64,000 bases of DNA, taken from contig NZ_BNBV01000007.1 in NCBI RefSeq assembly GCF_014656135.1, positions 167,828 through 231,827 on the forward strand. Direction: 5' to 3'. Of the stretch, positions 55,554 to 63,979 are shown one piece after another. The notes beneath the pieces are model-generated. The model made no database searches. It was not told where the DNA came from and worked only from the letters and a program-made list of their open reading frames with translations. Each line of letters starts with the position of its first letter. The stretch's first letter is position 1. A program made the position numbers and the translations under genes. Source of the DNA: Streptomyces thermodiastaticus. Its GTDB lineage: Bacteria > Actinomycetota > Actinomycetes > Streptomycetales > Streptomycetaceae.

Positions 55554-55584
55554 AGGCCCTTCCGTCCGACGGCCGGAAGGGCCT
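55554..55584. terminator. terminator ending the 52.9-55.5 kb genes
   Basis: AGGCCCTTCCG (55554-55564) pairs with CGGAAGGGCCT (55574-55584) around a 9-nt loop, about 50 bp after the stop. Nothing else is seen in 55506-55818. Confidence 0.8.
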
Positions 55585-55818
55585 CGGCCCGTGCGTCTCA
55601 CTGCTGACCAGGGCATGCCCGCATGCACCCCCGCCCCTTCAGGAGACCGATCGATCCCGCTCCGGCTGCGATCGCCGGCCGGCCCCAGACGTACAGAAAC
55701 ATCGGCGCATGCCCTGTACCGCAGTCGTCGATGCCGGTCGGGCTCGTCACAGTCCCCTCGTCCGGGACGGAGAGCGTGCTCCGATGACTCCGGCCCCCGA
55801 TCGCGCTAGCGTACGCTG

Positions 55819-56168
55819 GTGATCAGCCAAGAGGGAGCACGTCTGGGTGCGGAAGCCGCGCATCGCCCGGCAGAGACAGGCCTCTACGAGTTCGAGCCCG
55901 GGCTGAGCGACGCCGAGTTCGAGCGCATCGAGCGGGAGTAACGGCTTCCAGTTCGCCGATGATCACCGAGCGTTCCTCGCGGCGGGTCTACCGGTCAACG
56001 TCCCTCCGGAAGACGGGCAGACGTGGTCCAACCCCTGGCCTGAGTGGCGCGGGTGGTGATCTGGACAGCTTGCGTCAACAACTCGACTGGCCGGTCGAAG
56101 GCGTGCCGCTCGATGTCGAGCACAACGGATTCTCCCCGGTGCGAGCAATATTCAGCCGCCACGCGTGA
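55819..56168 (+). pseudogene. SUKH/SMI1-KNR4-like gene with two frameshifts
   Basis: From GTG 55819 the frame reads to EFEPGLSDAEFERIERE and a TAA at 55939. Dropping one A gives EYGFQFADDHRAFLAAGLPV; the next part reads to PWPEWRG, and dropping one G near 56051-56053 gives GGDLDSLRQQLDWPVEGVPLDVEHNG to the stop at 56168. These pieces join into one SMI1/KNR4-like (SUKH) protein, a family of toxin-immunity and related proteins. Two single-base insertions make it a pseudogene. Confidence 0.75.
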
Positions 56169-56231
56169 GACACCCTCGCAGGGCGGCGGAATCCGCCTCG
56201 ACGGTGGCTGGAGTCCCCTGCTATCAGATTA

Positions 56232-56570
56232 CTAGGGGAGTTCGGGGCGGACCAACGCCCGGGCGAATGGCTCTCCGGTGGCTCGGGCGTAGTCCATACG
56301 CTCGCGCACCTCTCGGAGGGTGCGCGGGCGGTAGCCAGGGCCAAACCCGCAGCAGCTCTTGTGGAAGCGCACACCGGCGTGCAGGAGCACGGAGAGGGTG
56401 CGCCAGGCCGCGGTGTCCCGCCTCTTGGGCGCTGCGAAGGCAGAGCCGACGTGGATGAGCGGTTCGGCGCAGCGGGGACAGACCCGGTCGTGGTCGTAGC
56501 AGCTTGGGTATCGCTGCTTGTAGGAGGCCCTGCAGGGCAGGCAGACGTAGGAGGTCTTTGCATGCGCCAT
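56232..56570 (-). CDS. small zinc-ribbon-like protein
   Basis: A 112-residue protein with AKTSYVCLPCRASYKQRYP, then CYDHDRVCPRCAEPLIHVG, i.e. two CxxC pairs suggesting bound zinc. The C-terminal half (RRDTAAWRTLSVLLHAGVRF, CCGFGPGYRPRTLREVRERM) resembles a conserved Streptomyces protein sometimes mislabelled 'deoxyxylulose-5-phosphate synthase'; it has no such activity. ATG 56570; the frame continues upstream without homology. Confidence 0.75.
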   Translation of the reverse strand: MAHAKTSYVCLPCRASYKQRYPSCYDHDRVCPRCAEPLIHVGSAFAAPKRRDTAAWRTLSVLLHAGVRFHKSCCGFGPGYRPRTLREVRERMDYARATGEPFARALVRPELP

Positions 56571-56751
56571 GCGGCGAATGGTAGGGGCGTCGCAGGGTGG
56601 GGCTCGACAGATTTTTCGGCATGCGTGCGTGCGTCGGCTGTTCAGGGAAGGCCGGGGCCGGTGTCGAGTGACCATAGTGCTCTTACTCGTGGCGCACGCT
56701 GGGCCGGATCATCTGAGAAGGGCAGTACGTACATGAGGGCGCCGGGAATGC

Positions 56752-56785
56752 AGGAGCCCTCACGTCCGTTGGCGGGAGGGCTCCT
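56752..56785. terminator. 10-bp hairpin next to a tRNA-like remnant
   Basis: AGGAGCCCTC (56752-56761) pairs perfectly with GAGGGCTCCT (56776-56785). On the minus strand it would follow the tRNA-like sequence at 56790-56848. Confidence 0.7.
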
Positions 56786-56789
56786 GAGC

Positions 56790-56848
56790 TGGTGCTCCCG
56801 GCAGGTTCCGAACCCGTGACGCCCGCTTCAGAGGGTCGGTCCGAGAGC
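56790..56848 (-). other. tRNA-like 3' remnant with encoded CCA, possible attachment site
   Basis: On the minus strand there are GCTCTCG (acceptor 5' half), GGGTTCGGAACC (T-arm-like) and CGGGAGC-A-CCA (acceptor 3' half); the two acceptor halves pair over seven positions. Only about 24 nt separate the 5' acceptor half and the T-arm, too few for D and anticodon arms, so it is not a working tRNA. It may be a deletion derivative left by an integrative element. Confidence 0.35.
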
Positions 56849-56946
56849 ATCCCGGCGGTGCCGTCGAGCGGGTGACCGAACATGCCAGGCGGTGCACGGG
56901 TGCCCGGTCCGGTGCTGTCGATGTCACCCGTGGATGCCAGCCGGAG

Positions 56947-57117
56947 CTAGCGCTTCTTGCGAATCTTGCGCTTCTTCTCCTTGGCCTCCTTCTCCTTGCG
57001 CTGGGCCACGCCGTACGCGGACCACTGTCCCTGATGGACAGGACACCTGGACGTGCCGGTCACCACCGGCCGCCGGCACCGACCTCCAGCCTTGGTCGGG
57101 GCGCCACACCTCGCCAT
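56947..57117 (-). CDS. short Cys-rich then Lys/Arg-rich protein
   Basis: A 56-residue protein. RCGAPTKAGGRC and RCPVHQGQW give three Cys and one His (C4, C14, C25, H28), a CCCH-like arrangement known from short phage/plasmid proteins; the C-terminus (QRKEKEAKEKKRKIRKKR) is strongly basic and could bind nucleic acid. ATG 57117 follows AGGGGGCAGAG. Role unknown; presumably mobile-element derived. Confidence 0.55.
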   Translation of the reverse strand: MARCGAPTKAGGRCRRPVVTGTSRCPVHQGQWSAYGVAQRKEKEAKEKKRKIRKKR

Positions 57118-57300
57118 GCTGCTCTGCCCCCTTCGGTCTCGTCATGCCATGCGTGAAGCTCCAGGCACCATGGCTGCCGTGCCGGCCGGTAGGGAAGGCG
57201 CGTGCTGAATCTCCCGGGTGCACGCGGGCGCACCTCAAATACCCAACGCGCTGCCATTCCCCGTGGTTCCCAGAACGATCTGGCACGATCCCTTCGTCTG

Positions 57301-57981
57301 CTAGCAGCAGTGACGGACTGGTGCCGGCCCGTACAGCACGGGCTGAGGACGCGGATCGCGTACGCCTCGTCGGCGAGCTCGGTGACCTCTTCGCGGGCGG
57401 CCCAGCGCAGTGCGTGGGTCTCCTCGCGCCTTCGAGCCGCCTCGATGATTACGACCCCACGAGCGATCGTGCGGCCGATCGATGGCCCAGGGACGCACGG
57501 CATCACCTCGGCGATCACGCCCCGGGGCACGGGTGGCCGTCGGCATCAACTCCTCTGAAGAGCAAGGACAGCCGACTTCCTGGCGCGATGCGCTGCTGAG
57601 GTCGATCTCGGCCCAGCAGCGCTTGCCGGTCTCGGCCGGTTCGGCGTGGTAGCGGTCGGCGAGAGCGGTGACGAGGAACAGGCCCCGGCCGCCCTCGCTG
57701 TCCGCGCAGGGCAGAGCAGGCTTGGGCAGCACCGGGCTGGAGTCGCGGACCTCGATCCGCAGTACGGCCTCCTTGAGGCTGACTGCGAGCAAGACGGGCT
57801 CGGCGCCGGCGTACTGGACCGCGTTGGTGACGAGTTCACTGATCAGGAGTTCGGCCGTCTGCACCACCTCGGCACGCAGCCCCGCGTTCCACCCCGCTAT
57901 CGCGTCCACGGCGCGGTGCCGGGCCACGCGTGCTGCGGTGGGCGTCGCGGGCAGGGACAGCGTGAGCCGATGCTCGGTCAT
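57301..57981 (-). CDS. HATPase_c anti-sigma-like protein with odd C-terminus
   Basis: A 226-residue GHKL-type protein: ELLISELVTNAVQYAG (N-box), EVRDSSPVLP and GGRGLFLVTALADRYHAE (G-box). Residues after about 145 (PCSSEELMPTATRAPGRDRR to CC) are Arg/Pro-rich with no homology and probably read through a broken or absent stop. GGGAG precedes ATG 57981; ATG 58011 is a weaker alternative. It is divergent from the XRE gene. A second open frame on the same strand (57060-57530, IARGVVIIEAARRREETHAL) overlaps this tail and may be the remainder of a different gene. Confidence 0.75.
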   Translation of the reverse strand: MTEHRLTLSLPATPTAARVARHRAVDAIAGWNAGLRAEVVQTAELLISELVTNAVQYAGAEPVLLAVSLKEAVLRIEVRDSSPVLPKPALPCADSEGGRGLFLVTALADRYHAEPAETGKRCWAEIDLSSASRQEVGCPCSSEELMPTATRAPGRDRRGDAVRPWAIDRPHDRSWGRNHRGGSKARGDPRTALGRPRRGHRARRRGVRDPRPQPVLYGPAPVRHCC

Positions 57982-58156
57982 ATGCGGGGCTCCCGATCCA
58001 GGCGTAGTCACATGTCACAGCACGCAACCATGTCGTCGCGCTGTGTGGCGTACTCCTGGCGTGGGTACCGCATGGCTTATGCGGGAACTGCATCACCGCC
58101 CTCCCCTGAGCTCGTCGCGCTGGCAGGATCAGCGACGGCGGAAGGAGCCGTGGCAG

Positions 58157-59428
58157 ATGGCCGACGCGCAAGAGCAAGCAAGACGGATCGCAGAACGCAT
58201 CCGTCGGGCGCGGGTGTCGCAGCGGCGTTCACAGCACGACGTGGCCGCAGCGCTCGGGTATCACCAGTCCAAGGTGAGCCGTCTGGAGAGCGGACGCGGC
58301 ACGGAGGACATCCGCGTCCTACGCGCCATCGCGCGCGAACTGAACATCCCGCCTCATGAGTTGGGCCTTGCCCCGCCTCAGGACGTCTTCGCCGCCGATC
58401 AGGAGGCCGACGACATGCGACGCCGCACCTTCCTCTCCGCGAGCATCGCAGCGCTCACGGCTCCGGCCGGCTCTCCGTCCTCGCACACCGCCCTCGTCCA
58501 GGCCCTCCTGCCCGGTGCCGGTCCGCCGGGCACCGGTGACCCGCAGGACACGGCCGCGCTGCACGAACGCGTCGGATCAGCGATCAGGCTTTTTCACACC
58601 TGCCACTACGCGGAGTTGGAGCGCATTCTCCCCGGCCTGATCGCCGACCTGCGGCTGGCGGCCGACGACGCGACGGACAGGGACACGGTGTCCCGGCTCC
58701 TGGCCAGGGCGTATCAGACGGCGACGAGCCTGCTGCTCAAAAAGCACGACCACGGCACCGCGTGGCTCGCCGTCGGCCGCGCGATGGCCGAGGCCGAACG
58801 GTCGGGGGATCCGGTCGTCCTCGCCTCCAGCGTTCGCGTCCAGGCCCACGTTCTGGTCCGCGAGAAGCACGCCCCCCAGGCCGTCACCCTGGTTAGGCAC
58901 ACCGCCGAGCAGCTCGCCGGTTCCTACGACCGACGCTCTCCCCAGTACCTCGCCGCGGTGGGGCTGCTGCTCCTGCGCGGCGTGACCGCGGCCAGCCGGC
59001 TCGGTGATCGCGCGGCCACGCAGGAATTCCTCGCCGAGGCGAAGGACGTCTCGCGGTACGTCGCCCTCGACCGGCCTGGTGTCTGGGCCACCTTCAGCCC
59101 GACCAACGTCGCCCTGCACGAGCTGAGCGCTCTGGTGGCCCTCGGCGACGCAGGCCTCGCCCTGCAGACGGCCCGGCCTCTGATGCGCCGGCACATCCCT
59201 ATCCCCGAGCGTCGCGCCGCTCTCTGGATCGAGGCGGCCCGCGCCTACAGCCAGCAGGGCCGCCTGGCCGACGGCTACCAGGCGCTGAGGATCGCCGAGA
59301 CCTGCGCCGCCCAGGACATCCGCCGTCCGGACATCCGCAATCTGGTCGCGGACATGGCCGCCCGCGACCGCCGACGAGCACTGCCGGAACTGCATCACTT
59401 CAGTCGCCAGTTGGGAGTCCCCACGTGA
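58157..59428 (+). CDS. XRE-family regulator with TPR-like C-terminus
   Basis: A 423-residue regulator. The N-terminal HTH (RRSQHDVAAALGYHQSKVSRLESGRG, about 20-50) is followed by DMRRRTFLSASIAAL and a long helical tetratricopeptide-like region (WLAVGRAMAEAERSGDPVVLASSV, ARAYSQQGRLADGYQALRIAE). AAGGAG lies ten bases before ATG 58157. Its stop overlaps the flavoprotein start by four bases, so the pair is an operon. Confidence 0.9.
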   Translation: MADAQEQARRIAERIRRARVSQRRSQHDVAAALGYHQSKVSRLESGRGTEDIRVLRAIARELNIPPHELGLAPPQDVFAADQEADDMRRRTFLSASIAALTAPAGSPSSHTALVQALLPGAGPPGTGDPQDTAALHERVGSAIRLFHTCHYAELERILPGLIADLRLAADDATDRDTVSRLLARAYQTATSLLLKKHDHGTAWLAVGRAMAEAERSGDPVVLASSVRVQAHVLVREKHAPQAVTLVRHTAEQLAGSYDRRSPQYLAAVGLLLLRGVTAASRLGDRAATQEFLAEAKDVSRYVALDRPGVWATFSPTNVALHELSALVALGDAGLALQTARPLMRRHIPIPERRAALWIEAARAYSQQGRLADGYQALRIAETCAAQDIRRPDIRNLVADMAARDRRRALPELHHFSRQLGVPT

Positions 59429-59988
59429 CAGAACAGACCGCCCCGGACACCAAGCCCTTCCTGTACGTCGTCGTGTGCGCGTCGGGTGTGGCCCCTGACG
59501 TCGGCACGCTCATCACCGCCGCGCAGGAGGCCGACTGGGACGTCGGCGTCATCGCCACACCGCAGGCACTCGGCTTCATCGACGCCAGGGCGGTCGAGGC
59601 GCAGACCGGCTACCCGATCCGTTCCGCCTGGCGTTCACCGGGAGAGCCGCGTCCCCTGCCGCCGGCGGACGCGATCGCCGTGGCTCCCGCCACCTTCAAC
59701 ACCATCAACAAGTGGGCCGCCGGGATATCGGACACCCTCGCCCTGGGCATCCTGTGCGAGGCCTACGGCCTGGGCATCCCGACCGTGGCCCTGCCCTACC
59801 TGAACTCCGCCCAGGCCGCCCACCCCGCCTATCGGCGCAGCCTCGACCGGCTGAGGGAGATGGGCGTCCTGATCGGTTCCTACGATCCCCACCGGCCCAA
59901 GGCGGGCGGCGGGGCGGAACGGTTCCGATGGGAGGAGGCATTGGATTTGCTGCCGTCGGCCGCCGAGGCCCTGGACCGGGTCCGGTGA
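59425..59988 (+). CDS. flavoprotein (phosphopantothenoylcysteine-decarboxylase-like)
   Basis: A 187-residue member of the HFCD flavoprotein fold: LYVVVCASGVAPDVG near the N-terminus (FMN-phosphate loop), PPADAIAVAPATFNTINKWAAGISDTLALGI (family ASANT-like APATFNTINK motif) and GIPTVALPYLN. Small substrates and reaction unknown; in streptomycetes it is regularly found after XRE-TPR genes. Overlaps the upstream gene (GTGA). Confidence 0.88.
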   Translation: MTEQTAPDTKPFLYVVVCASGVAPDVGTLITAAQEADWDVGVIATPQALGFIDARAVEAQTGYPIRSAWRSPGEPRPLPPADAIAVAPATFNTINKWAAGISDTLALGILCEAYGLGIPTVALPYLNSAQAAHPAYRRSLDRLREMGVLIGSYDPHRPKAGGGAERFRWEEALDLLPSAAEALDRVR

Positions 59989-60231
59989 CCCTGCTCAGCG
60001 CAGGGGATGGCCAGTCCTGGTCGAATCGCATGGCAGGGTCGCCCCCTCGATCCGGCGGCGACACCGCACGAGATGCCCGGTCTGGGAGCCGAAGGCGCAG
60101 GCCGGCAGAGGCACTGTGGCTTGAGACTAGCTGCTCATCTCCCTGCGACTTCCTGCGTCCCCGCAGGCGCCCGCTCGCCCGCGTCGGACTGCACCTGGAC
60201 GACGGGCATCCGCAGCGACCTGAAAACCCTG

Positions 60232-60357
60232 ATGGAGGACCGCGCCGACCACGAGGCACGCATCCGCACGCTGCAGCGCCGCGTGGGGACGGCGTCCGGG
60301 ATGGCCACCGTCCTCGGCGCCCTGGGTGGCGTCCTCGCACACATGCTCATCCGCTGA
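60232..60357 (+). CDS. small membrane protein, 5' end unclear
   Basis: A 41-codon stretch from ATG 60232 (MEDRADHEARIRTLQRRVG) ends with a helix ASGMATVLGALGGVLAHMLI; similar short coiled-coil-plus-TM proteins occur in phage and plasmid regions. The frame is open from about 60007 but the first part looks non-coding, so the gene may have lost its start. Terminator 60362-60409 follows. Confidence 0.4.
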   Translation: MEDRADHEARIRTLQRRVGTASGMATVLGALGGVLAHMLIR

Positions 60358-60361
60358 ACGA

Positions 60362-60409
60362 GCGCCCCCTTTGCCGGCCCCACGCGGGTCGTGCAGAGGG
60401 GCGCCTTTT
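60362..60409 (+). terminator. Rho-independent terminator
   Basis: GCGCCCC (60362-60368) and GGGGCGC (60398-60404) with adjacent matching bases, followed by CTTTTG. It has a T-run, which is unusual in this window. Confidence 0.8.
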
Positions 60410-60518
60410 GCATCCAGGGCCTGCGGGCTGGGCTGGGCGTCCTGCTGTTGGGGCAGGCCTACCCAAAGCGCATCAGCCTGCGAGACGTCTGGCGCCCCTG
60501 ACTCTCCGCCGCCTCCTG

Positions 60519-61366
60519 TCAGCGCAGCGCTTCAATGGCCCGCAGGATCAGAGCGCGCGCGTCGGCCCCGTATACGGCCATGCGCCGCAGCTGCCCGTAC
60601 GCCCGCAGGTACAGCGCAACTTCGGACGGCTGCGTGATCCGCACCCGAGCAGACATCAGCTCCACCGACACCAGTTCGTCGTCGTAGACGTGGAACACCT
60701 CCCGCGGCCACATGGAGCGCTTCAGGTTGCTGGTGATGATGCCCAGAGACACGGACGGCAGAGCGCCGGCGGTGAGGAGCAGCCGAGCTGTGCGGCCATC
60801 GCGTCGGCGTCGCCGAGCTGGTAGTGCAGCACAGCTTCTTCGATGACCATGACGAACCGGTGCCCCGGCTAGTGGATGATCTCGGACCGCTGGACGCGGG
60901 CGGCTGCGGCCTCCTCGGCATCGTCGGGCACTTCGTGGAGGGCGGCCGTCGCCGACAGCACGGCGCGCGCGTACCCCTCGGTCTGCAGCAGACCGGGCAC
61001 CAGCGTGGGGGAGTAGATCCGGAACAGCTCGGTGGACTGGAACAGGTCGACGTAGCTGTCCTGCAGCTTCTTCAGCCCGGCGCGGACCTTGCGCCGCCAC
61101 TCCGTGTAGGCAGACTCAGCGTTGCGGGACTCGGCCAGGATGTCTGCGGCCTGGTCCTCGGCGCCGCAGGCCCGGCACCAGCGCCGGATGTCGTCCGGCG
61201 TCGGCCGGGTACGTCCGTTCTCGATCCGGGACGTCTTGGGGTGTGTCCAGCCGCAGCGCTTGGCCAGCTCGGTGCCGGTCAGTCCCGCGTCGGCCCGCAG
61301 CTCCCGCAGCCGCTGCGCGACTCGCTCGCGCGCGGCCTGAGCCGATGAGGATGTGGAGAACGCCAT
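60519..61366 (-). pseudogene. XRE/DUF5753 regulator broken by an amber codon and a frameshift
   Basis: The HTH half from ATG 61366 (RLRELRADAGLTGTELAKRCG) runs to RVQRSEIIH and a TAG at 60869-60871. The same frame continues with PGHRFVMVIEEAVLHYQLGDADAMAAQLG, then shifts near 60780-60790 into LLTAGALPSVSLGIIT and VYDDELVSVELMSARVRITQ to the stop at 60519. Rejoining gives a typical DUF5753 regulator like the intact one at 37553-38410. Confidence 0.85.
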
Positions 61367-61387
61367 GCGCTGCGGCCGCCCCTTTCA

Positions 61388-61483
61388 CTAGATGACCAGC
61401 TCCGCCTTGCTCTCGTCGACCCACACCGTGGGACTCTCGGCCTGCCCGGTGTTGGGGTCGATGCCGATGAACCGTAGCGACAT
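61388..61483 (-). CDS. short partner protein of the XRE pseudogene, truncated
   Basis: A 31-residue product (MSLRFIGIDPNTGQAESPTV) ending in ESKAELVI. It resembles the start of the small proteins that accompany XRE/DUF5753 genes but is shorter than usual. It ends 22 bp before the XRE pseudogene start on the same strand, so it is probably the partner, also decayed. Confidence 0.4.
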   Translation of the reverse strand: MSLRFIGIDPNTGQAESPTVWVDESKAELVI

Positions 61484-61513
61484 CACAGCCTCCGACGCTG
61501 GCCATGTGCACGG

Positions 61514-61735
61514 ATGTGCACCATCTTCTGCCCGAAGTGCGGGGCGAAGACCAAAGCCAGCCATAGGACAGGCCGGCTCTACTCGCACCAGCGTCCTGGA
61601 CAAGTCGCTGTGTGCCCCGTCTTGGGTGACAAGGTCATGAAGGCCGAAGGCGACAAAGCCTTGCGGCCTCCAGCGCTGAGAGAAGGTCCCACTGGCGTGG
61701 TTGAGGTATCAAGCTCGCCGACAGCCTCAGCCTGA
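61514..61735 (+). CDS. possible Cys-rich small protein
   Basis: A 73-residue frame beginning MCTIFCPKCGAKTKASHRTG, with CPKC, and then LYSHQRPGQVAVCPVLGDKV; the Cys/His positions resemble short zinc-ribbon proteins of phage and plasmids. The tail (residues 45-73) looks random. No strong ribosome site. 61736-62153 has no gene but has clearly lower GC than the core. Confidence 0.35.
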   Translation: MCTIFCPKCGAKTKASHRTGRLYSHQRPGQVAVCPVLGDKVMKAEGDKALRPPALREGPTGVVEVSSSPTASA

Positions 61736-62153
61736 CTTGCCCTCGCAGAGCGTACGAACCGTCCCTGGCGTACCCACTGCGGCCACTGCCGCGGACGCTA
61801 ACGGCTGCGCTTGCCCAGAGTGGGTTAGCCATCCGAGAAGCAGTAGGGCGGCCCACGGCCTGGGTGTCACAGGTCGGGGGCTGCTATTGCGGCCACCAGG
61901 TGTTACCCGTGATTTCCTCCTCTATTTGGCATGGTTGGAGCACGGGCAACTTTTTTCCGTAGTTATGTGGATCGATCAGTAACGGTTGCACCCATCGTGT
62001 AGAAGCTCTAAAGGACCACTGCAAATCAGGGGGGCGGCTTCTGTGGTTGCTCTGTGTTGCTGTCCGCAGTGGGCCTAGGCGTGGAGCGCAGAAGCTGCTG
62101 GCTCCTGGCGCCAGTTGGCGAGCTCAGCTGAGCGAACGGCTGTGCACGCGCTA

Positions 62154-63629
62154 CTACTCGGTTGATTGCTTCGAAAATGGGATATTCAGCGCGTAGGCGA
62201 GCCCCGTATGCAAGATCCAGGGCCCCCTTCGATCGAATGCCGCCGTATTCCTTCGGTGATAGAACTGAACATAGCCGCTGCTTGCTCGATAATTCCCGAT
62301 CGCCCCCTGCAAGAAGAGATACTCTCCGAAGTCTCCCAAAGAGATGCTGTCGGAGACTTTCGCTTCCGCCATCGCCTGGTCAAGAGAGGTCTTGTCAAAG
62401 ACTCTAGATGGGAGGGCGGCCAAAACTTGTTCGAGCCTCTTCGTGGCATCGGTTGGTAGGAGTCCGACAGATTCAGATTTAATTTCATGCAGGAGGTGGT
62501 TCTGCGCGAAGTTGTCCGCTCCGGCTCGCACCTGCCTGCCGGTTAGAGGTCGATAGGTGTGAGCCCTCGACTTTATGGACTTGAAGAGCTCCGTCATGTC
62601 GCGCGGGGTGTACCTGGTGAAGTCGAGAATGTATCGGGGTGTTGAAATGCTCTTCCGTCCATGCGCTACTTCAACAAAAGGAGGAAGCAGATCGAGGAGC
62701 TGCTCGGTGTCAATTTCTGCCTTGCGTGCGAGGTATTCCCAGAGGGGGACGCTACGGAAGTCTTGAAGCTCGGCACCCCACTCCATGTTGATTCCGCTGT
62801 CGGCTGCAATCTTGGGGGCGTCCGCAAAATCTATGCGCCGGAATACGTCGCTTCTGCACATGACCATGAGGTATACATTGCGATTTCCTGCGGTGAGCAG
62901 TGTGCGTGTTATTTTCTCCCCCACGCGAATCAGTGCGGCCAAAGTGCGCCAGTAGGCGTCATTATCACCGATGGCTTTATCGAGGCCATCGATAGCCAGC
63001 AGATGTCTATTTGGCGTCTCGGCTCGCGAAAGCAAATTAACGATTGCGTCCCCAAGTTGACCAGGGCTGACGAGATCGGACTCCTTCGACATTATGTCGA
63101 GGTAGCCGACTGGGAATTTGATCCCCCCTTTCCTCTCCCTGACCCTTCTGAGGACTTGGGGGTAGTCGTCGGAGGCTAGGCCAGCTTTACGCAGATCGGC
63201 AATGAACTTAACGACCTGAGGGTCGCGACTCAGTGAGCAAGAATTATCGCTGATCAAAGAGTCCAGAAGTCGGATCCCGATGAAAAGTTTCCATGCGGCA
63301 TCCGTTAGGGCCGATACCTCGCCAGAGACCAACTTCTTATCGATGGATGGGAGTGGGCTCTGGGTGCGGTTAAGTTCGTCAAAGTCGACGAGTTGGAAGA
63401 AGATCGATTCCTTGCTGAATCGGCGCTCCCAGTCGTATTTGATGTAATAGGCGGCGGCGCTTTTGCCCGAGCCCTTCGGTCCGAGTATGAGAAATTTCTC
63501 GTGCTCCTCGATCTCCTCCGAGAGATTCCATCTATCTAGATAAGTCCTCAAGAAACGTTGTGGGTTCGCCGGAGCCTCGGACTCCGCTGCTGCCTTGCCG
63601 AAGTAGAGGCGGGTGATGTCAATAGTCAT
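62154..63629 (-). CDS. P-loop ATPase, Sll1717 family
   Basis: A 491-residue P-loop protein. Walker A is FLILGPKGSGKSAAA (about 48-62), Walker B LLAIDGLDK, with a YLMVMCRSDVFRRIDF sensor-like strand. The C-terminal half is helical (QVLAALPSRVFDKTSLDQAM). The family is common in mobile and defence-island contexts but its role is unproven. Base composition is near 50% GC, far below the neighbours, a strong sign of recent transfer. GGGGAG precedes ATG 63629; the longer frame to 63662 has no better start. Confidence 0.85.
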   Translation of the reverse strand: MTIDITRLYFGKAAAESEAPANPQRFLRTYLDRWNLSEEIEEHEKFLILGPKGSGKSAAAYYIKYDWERRFSKESIFFQLVDFDELNRTQSPLPSIDKKLVSGEVSALTDAAWKLFIGIRLLDSLISDNSCSLSRDPQVVKFIADLRKAGLASDDYPQVLRRVRERKGGIKFPVGYLDIMSKESDLVSPGQLGDAIVNLLSRAETPNRHLLAIDGLDKAIGDNDAYWRTLAALIRVGEKITRTLLTAGNRNVYLMVMCRSDVFRRIDFADAPKIAADSGINMEWGAELQDFRSVPLWEYLARKAEIDTEQLLDLLPPFVEVAHGRKSISTPRYILDFTRYTPRDMTELFKSIKSRAHTYRPLTGRQVRAGADNFAQNHLLHEIKSESVGLLPTDATKRLEQVLAALPSRVFDKTSLDQAMAEAKVSDSISLGDFGEYLFLQGAIGNYRASSGYVQFYHRRNTAAFDRRGPWILHTGLAYALNIPFSKQSTE

Positions 63630-63936
63630 ACGTGACTCCCCCCGGAGATCATCAACGTGCATGGATAGTCTTCCACGGGAGGGACCTCGGCGCAGCCCCT
63701 TCGGTTCTTCTGTCTAAGGATTTCGGTCTGCTTGCTGCGTGACAGGGCGGCAGAGCGGGTTTGATACCAGTGGACTGCACGGTCTGGGGCGGAGCATGAT
63801 CAGGGGGACGTGGACCCGCCGAGGCCATGAGCCACATGGACCGCCTGCTCAGGAGGCGTTCGGTCGTCGGTGACCGCCCTCGTTGATGTCAAGAATGGAT
63901 GTCAAAGGCCCCGGACCATGATCCTTGGGTTCTAGC

Positions 63937-63979
63937 GGTCCTCGCAACACCCGCGATCTGTGGGAGTTGCGAGGACCGT
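63937..63979. terminator. 13-bp inverted repeat near the right edge
   Basis: CGGTCCTCGCAAC (63937-63949) pairs with GTTGCGAGGACCG (63967-63979) around a 17-nt loop. It may be the terminator of an element outside the window. 63662-63936 shows no gene. Confidence 0.55.

Noticed and set aside
56790..56848. Intact tRNA gene
   Set aside because: The sequence between acceptor and T-arm is too short for D and anticodon arms; kept only as a remnant.
57060..57530. Independent gene in the minus frame 57060-57530
   Set aside because: Only its first 60 codons look coding; overlaps the HATPase tail; no clear family.
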